Source: Ostreococcus lucimarinus CCE9901 (taxonomy: Eukaryota; Chlorophyta; Mamiellophyceae; Mamiellales; Bathycoccaceae). Taken from it: 64,000 nt of DNA. Made by a program: the position numbers and the translations under genes. The DNA lies in the NCBI RefSeq assembly GCF_000092065.1, contig NC_009356.1:744001-808000 (forward strand), in the 5' to 3' direction. The first letter of the stretch is position 1; each line of letters starts with the position of its first letter. Under the pieces are notes generated by a model. It ran no database searches. It saw only the letters and a list, made by a program, of their open reading frames with translations, and was not told the origin of the DNA. Of the stretch, positions 61,467 to 64,000 are shown one piece after another.

Positions 61467-61891
61467 GAATAGACCGAGTAGCCGTAGCGAAAGACTTAAT
61501 AGCTATACACAATGCACAAATCACGTGATGACGTCGTCGTCGCGACTCGTGTCGGCGGCGTTTCGATTAAAGACGTCGCCGCGATGGATCGAAACCGTGG
61601 GGGTTTTTAAGAGGCGAGAGGCGTAGGAGTAGACCGAGTAGCCGTAGCGAAAGACTTAATAGCTATACACAATGCACAAATCACGTGATGACGTCGTCGT
61701 CGCGACTCGTGTCGGCGGCGTTTCGATTAAAGACGTCGCCGCGATGGATCGAAACCGTGGGGGTTTTTAAGAGGCGAGAGGCGTAGGAGTAGACCGAGTA
61801 GCCGTAGCGAAAGACTTAATAGCTATACACAATGCACAAATCACGTGATGACGTCGTCGTCGCGACTCGTGTCGGCGGCGTTTCGATTAAA
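61412..61891. repeat. 160-bp tandem triplication at a convergent gene boundary
   Basis: Three head-to-tail 160-base copies (61412-61571, 61572-61731, 61732-61891). Each contains the last 55 coding bases of the methyltransferase including its TAG, the short 3' intergenic sequence, and the last 51 bases of the convergent DUF1995 gene including its TGA. Copy 1 completes the plus-strand gene and copy 3 completes the minus-strand gene. The only difference noticed is base 61469 (A) against G at 61629 and 61789, so the duplication is recent or actively homogenised. Each unit contains TCACGTGATGACGTC, a palindromic G-box next to a CRE-like site. Confidence 0.97.
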
Positions 61892-62746
61892 TCCCACCGC
61901 ATCCATCACCCCCGCGTGCGCGTTCAACGCCTCGGCCATCTCGCGATTGCTCGGTTCGTCGACCCACTCTTTCACGACCTCGGATCCGTCGTCGTTCCAC
62001 AAATACCATCTCCCCGGCCACCTTCGCACGAGCGTTCCCTCCGCGCCGGCCGCGGATCTCGTTCGACGACACGCGTACACCTTCTCCCACGCGTCCGTCG
62101 TCAAACACGCTCTCGCCGCCTTCTTCAACCCAAACTCCCACGGCTGTCCCACCTCCTCGCCTCGCCCCGTCCAAAACGCGTTCACCGCGACGACGATTTT
62201 CGACTCCACCTCGCCGTGCTCTCCCGCCAACAGTTTCAAAAAGTACCCGAACGTCACGTCGCTCACGTGCGTCACCACCACCGCGAACGCTTCGTCGCTC
62301 GCGTCGTTCGCGCGCAGGCTCCACAGTCCCACGCCCTCGGCGTCGCGGTCGAGCCGCCCGTGATACTCGCTCGCGTACCCGTCGAACGCGTCCCGCTCGA
62401 GCAGCGCCCGCGTCGCGCGAAACCGCTGCGCCATCCCGCCCGACCAATCCGCGGCTTGTCCGTGCAGGCCGAGGTAGACGACGTCGTCCGTCCCGACGTC
62501 GATCGACGGCAGCGGGAGCTCGACGCGCGCGCGTCGAGGCGCGGCGTCGGCGTCGCGGAGCGCGCGAAACGTCGCGCGCGCGTCCCGCGCGGCGTCCGCG
62601 CACGTCCGAGGCGGTGGCGCGCGGGACGACGCGACGATCGCGCGACGCGCGGGCGCGCGGGCGTGCGCGACGATCGCGCGACGCGCGGGCGCGCGCGCGA
62701 CGCCGCGCGGGACGCGCGCGCGCGGCGACGACGCGCGGCGCGCCAT
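61841..62746 (-). CDS. DUF1995-family chloroplast protein
   Basis: A 301-residue protein. The first 45 residues are Arg/Ala/Pro-rich (MARRASSPRARVPRGVARAP), as in a transit peptide. The family-like core has RARVELPLPSIDVGTDDVVY, LHGQAADWSGGMAQRFRATR, KIVVAVNAFWTGRGEEVGQP, LKKAARACLTTDAWEKVYAC and VRRWPGRWYLWNDDGSEVVK. This order of motifs matches the plant/cyanobacterial DUF1995 family, one member of which (LPA3) is linked to photosystem II assembly; other members are uncharacterised. The last 17 codons lie inside the third unit of the 160-base repeat, so its 3' end exists in three copies. Confidence 0.75.
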   Translation of the reverse strand: MARRASSPRARVPRGVARAPARRAIVAHARAPARRAIVASSRAPPPRTCADAARDARATFRALRDADAAPRRARVELPLPSIDVGTDDVVYLGLHGQAADWSGGMAQRFRATRALLERDAFDGYASEYHGRLDRDAEGVGLWSLRANDASDEAFAVVVTHVSDVTFGYFLKLLAGEHGEVESKIVVAVNAFWTGRGEEVGQPWEFGLKKAARACLTTDAWEKVYACRRTRSAAGAEGTLVRRWPGRWYLWNDDGSEVVKEWVDEPSNREMAEALNAHAGVMDAVGFNRNAADTSRDDDVIT

Positions 62747-62889
62747 GACGCGCGGCGAACGCGACGCGCGCGACGACGCGCGCGCGCATCAACCCGTAAC
62801 ACGAACGCGGTGGAGGTCGCGGGTGTCGTCGGGCGATTTATTCGTGTTGTGTCGTAGTGTAGACGATTTCGTCCTATCATCAATCACAA

Positions 62890-63033
62890 GGGGCATTGGT
62901 CTAGTGGTATGATACTCTCTTAGGGTGCGCGCGACGACGCGTCACACTCGAGACTCGAGCTCGGCTCGCGCCGAGCGCTCGATCGGCTTCACTGACGTGG
63001 GAGTGGTCCGCGGTTCGATTCCGCGATGCCCCC
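62890..63033 (+). tRNA. tRNA-Pro (anticodon AGG) with a 72-nt intron
   Basis: Acceptor stem GGGGCAT pairs with ATGCCCC at 63026-63032, with C at 63033 as discriminator. The D arm reads GGTCTAGTGGTATGAT. The anticodon arm is CTCTC / GGGAG (one G-U pair) with loop TTAGGGT, so the anticodon is AGG (Pro, CCU after wobble). The T arm is CGCGG TTCGATT CCGCG. The intron (62926-62997) begins one base after the anticodon, the standard place for nuclear tRNA introns. An oligo-T tract 9 bases after the gene supports Pol III transcription. A and B boxes (GGTCTAGTGG and GGTTCGATTCC) are present. Confidence 0.9.
62926..62997 (+). other. Intron of tRNA-Pro(AGG), 72 nt
   Basis: It interrupts the anticodon loop between position 37 (G) and 38 (T). 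It is GC-rich and contains internal inverted segments (ACTCGAGACTCGAGCTCG and CTCGCGCCGAGCGCTCGATCG) that could fold. The T at 62926 and T at 62998 are equal, so the exact cut may slide by one base. Confidence 0.8.
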
Positions 63034-63041
63034 TCTTTCTC

Positions 63042-63049
63042 TTTTTTTT
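63042..63049 (+). terminator. Pol III oligo-T terminator of tRNA-Pro
   Basis: Eight consecutive T residues lie just 9 bases beyond the tRNA 3' end, followed by AT-rich sequence. This fits the standard Pol III stop signal. Confidence 0.8.
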
Positions 63050-63098
63050 ATATTAATGGTGTGATGCTACTGATGAACCCGCGTGAATGTCGCGGCGT

Positions 63099-64000
63099 TC
63101 ACATCGGAACGTAATGCGTGTCCTCCCTGTGCGCGCCGTTTTCGTAGTACTTCGTGTACCAGCGCACAAAGTTTTGCAAGCCCTCGTCCAGGCCGACGGT
63201 GGGATTGTATCCCAAGTCTCGCTTGGCCGCCGAAATGTCGGCGTGCGTGAACGGGACGTCGCCGGTTTTCGGCATCGGGACGTAGTTTCGCTTGGCGGTC
63301 TTACCGAGCGCCTTTTCGAGCGACGACACGAAGTCGCTCACCGTCACCGGTTTGGTGTTTCCTAGGTTGTATACCCGGAACGGCGGCTTGGAACCGTCGG
63401 AGTTTTTCCCGCTCTTCTCGCTCGTGTCACACGCCGCGATCGTCCCTCGAACGACGTCGTCGATGTAGGTGAAATCGCGAGCGAGCTCGCCCCCATCCGG
63501 GCCTTTGAAAATTTTGATCGGCTTGTCTTGCATGATGTTGTTCGCGAAGGAGAAGTACGCCATGTCCGGGCGCCCGTACGGCCCGTAAACCGTGAAAAAT
63601 CTCAACGCCGTCAACGCCACGCCGTGAATGTGGTTGTACGTGTGCGCGAGCAGTTCGTCCGCTTTCTTCGTCGCCGCGTACAAGGACGCCGGGGAATCCG
63701 TGACGTCGGTTTCGCTAAACGGCACCTTGGTATTCAACCCGTACACGCTCGACGACGAGGCGAAGATGACTTTTGGCATGCGTTTCATGTGAACGATCTC
63801 TTCCATCAGCGTCACGAACCCGGCGACGTTGGAGTGCACGTACGCCCCCGGATTTTTCACCGCGTATCTCACCCCCGCCTGCGCCGCCAGGTGCACCACC
63901 GTCGTCACCTCGCACGTCTCCAAAATCTTCCGCACCGTCACCGCATCGTTCAGATCCGCCTCCACCACGTGCACACCGATCTCGCTCAACTTCCCCATTC
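63099..64000 (-). CDS. UDP-glucuronate 4-epimerase-like NAD-dependent epimerase (5' part outside window)
   Basis: The minus-strand frame is open to the right edge, so the N-terminal Rossmann Gly-rich loop is missing from view; about 300 residues remain. Visible short-chain dehydrogenase/epimerase features are VVHLAAQAGVRYAVKNP, the catalytic SSSSVYG in IFASSSSVYGLN, YAATKKADELLAHTY (YxxxK), and ALRFFTVYGPYGRPDMAYF. The substrate-side segments DKPIKIFKGPDG and RDFTYIDDVVRGTI, with NLGNTKPVTVSDFVSSLEKA, fit the UDP-glucuronate 4-epimerase group, which makes UDP-galacturonate for acidic polysaccharides. The C terminus ends NGAHREDTHYVPM. In plants these are Golgi membrane enzymes; the anchor would lie outside this window. 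Confidence 0.85.
   Translation of the reverse strand, partial: MGKLSEIGVHVVEADLNDAVTVRKILETCEVTTVVHLAAQAGVRYAVKNPGAYVHSNVAGFVTLMEEIVHMKRMPKVIFASSSSVYGLNTKVPFSETDVTDSPASLYAATKKADELLAHTYNHIHGVALTALRFFTVYGPYGRPDMAYFSFANNIMQDKPIKIFKGPDGGELARDFTYIDDVVRGTIAACDTSEKSGKNSDGSKPPFRVYNLGNTKPVTVSDFVSSLEKALGKTAKRNYVPMPKTGDVPFTHADISAAKRDLGYNPTVGLDEGLQNFVRWYTKYYENGAHREDTHYVPM

Overview
The window is nuclear DNA from a very compact, GC-rich green alga. The best fit is the prasinophyte genus Ostreococcus (Mamiellophyceae). Evidence: almost every gene is one long exon, genes sit tens to a few hundred bases apart on both strands, and the few introns are 130-330 nt with GTGCGT/GTACGT donors and usually a CTGAC branch point. 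Many products carry chloroplast transit peptides (light-harvesting protein, PsbP-domain protein, ISA2-type isoamylase, NhaA, trigger factor). The genus is an inference from gene content and composition; no search was run. I support 43 protein genes (the first and last cut by the window edges), one intron-containing tRNA-Pro, a 40-bp minisatellite, a 160-bp tandem triplication and one low-GC island.

Layout. 0-11 kb: tail of an unknown gene, plastid trigger factor, RINT1/MAG2 tether, RPB6, CIA30, a ferredoxin-reductase-like protein, a 1040-residue bestrophin, and a glutathione peroxidase with an in-frame TGA at the catalytic position, read as selenocysteine. 11-16 kb: RNA-turnover genes (RNase HI-REX4 fusion, exosome RRP41, DXO/RAI1). 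16-18.3 kb: an acidic-tail protein, then an AT-richer island with a CMP-sugar cytidylyltransferase fused to an RraA-like domain. 18.6-35.6 kb: TLC protein, prolyl 4-hydroxylase, LHC protein, ISA2, eEF3, mRNA capping enzyme, QTRT2, a PfkB kinase fused to a TPR protein with an internal lumen-type signal, an OXLD1-like protein and DPH4.

35.8-49.8 kb: a large possibly nucleoporin-like protein, the minisatellite in its divergent upstream region, a coiled-coil protein, a CLC channel/exchanger, a Bin3/MEPCE methyltransferase, an unrecognised 85-residue two-exon gene, PEX12, COX5C with a 28-nt first exon, CGR1, a 2OG oxygenase and IWS1. 49.8-64 kb: SGNH hydrolase, glyoxalase I, PsbP-domain protein, EF-Ts, a coiled-coil protein, a small hypothetical, a PPR protein, a GH5 mannanase, NhaA, an m5U RNA methyltransferase, the 160-bp triplication shared with a convergent DUF1995 gene, tRNA-Pro(AGG), and a UDP-glucuronate 4-epimerase cut by the right edge.

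The genes do not form one pathway. Many concern RNA synthesis and decay (RPB6, IWS1, capping enzyme, MEPCE, DXO, RRP41, RNase HI-REX4, CGR1, QTRT2, TRMT2-like), translation (eEF3, EF-Ts, DPH4) and plastid biology. Several gene pairs are divergent with start codons 30-75 bp apart, implying shared two-way promoters.
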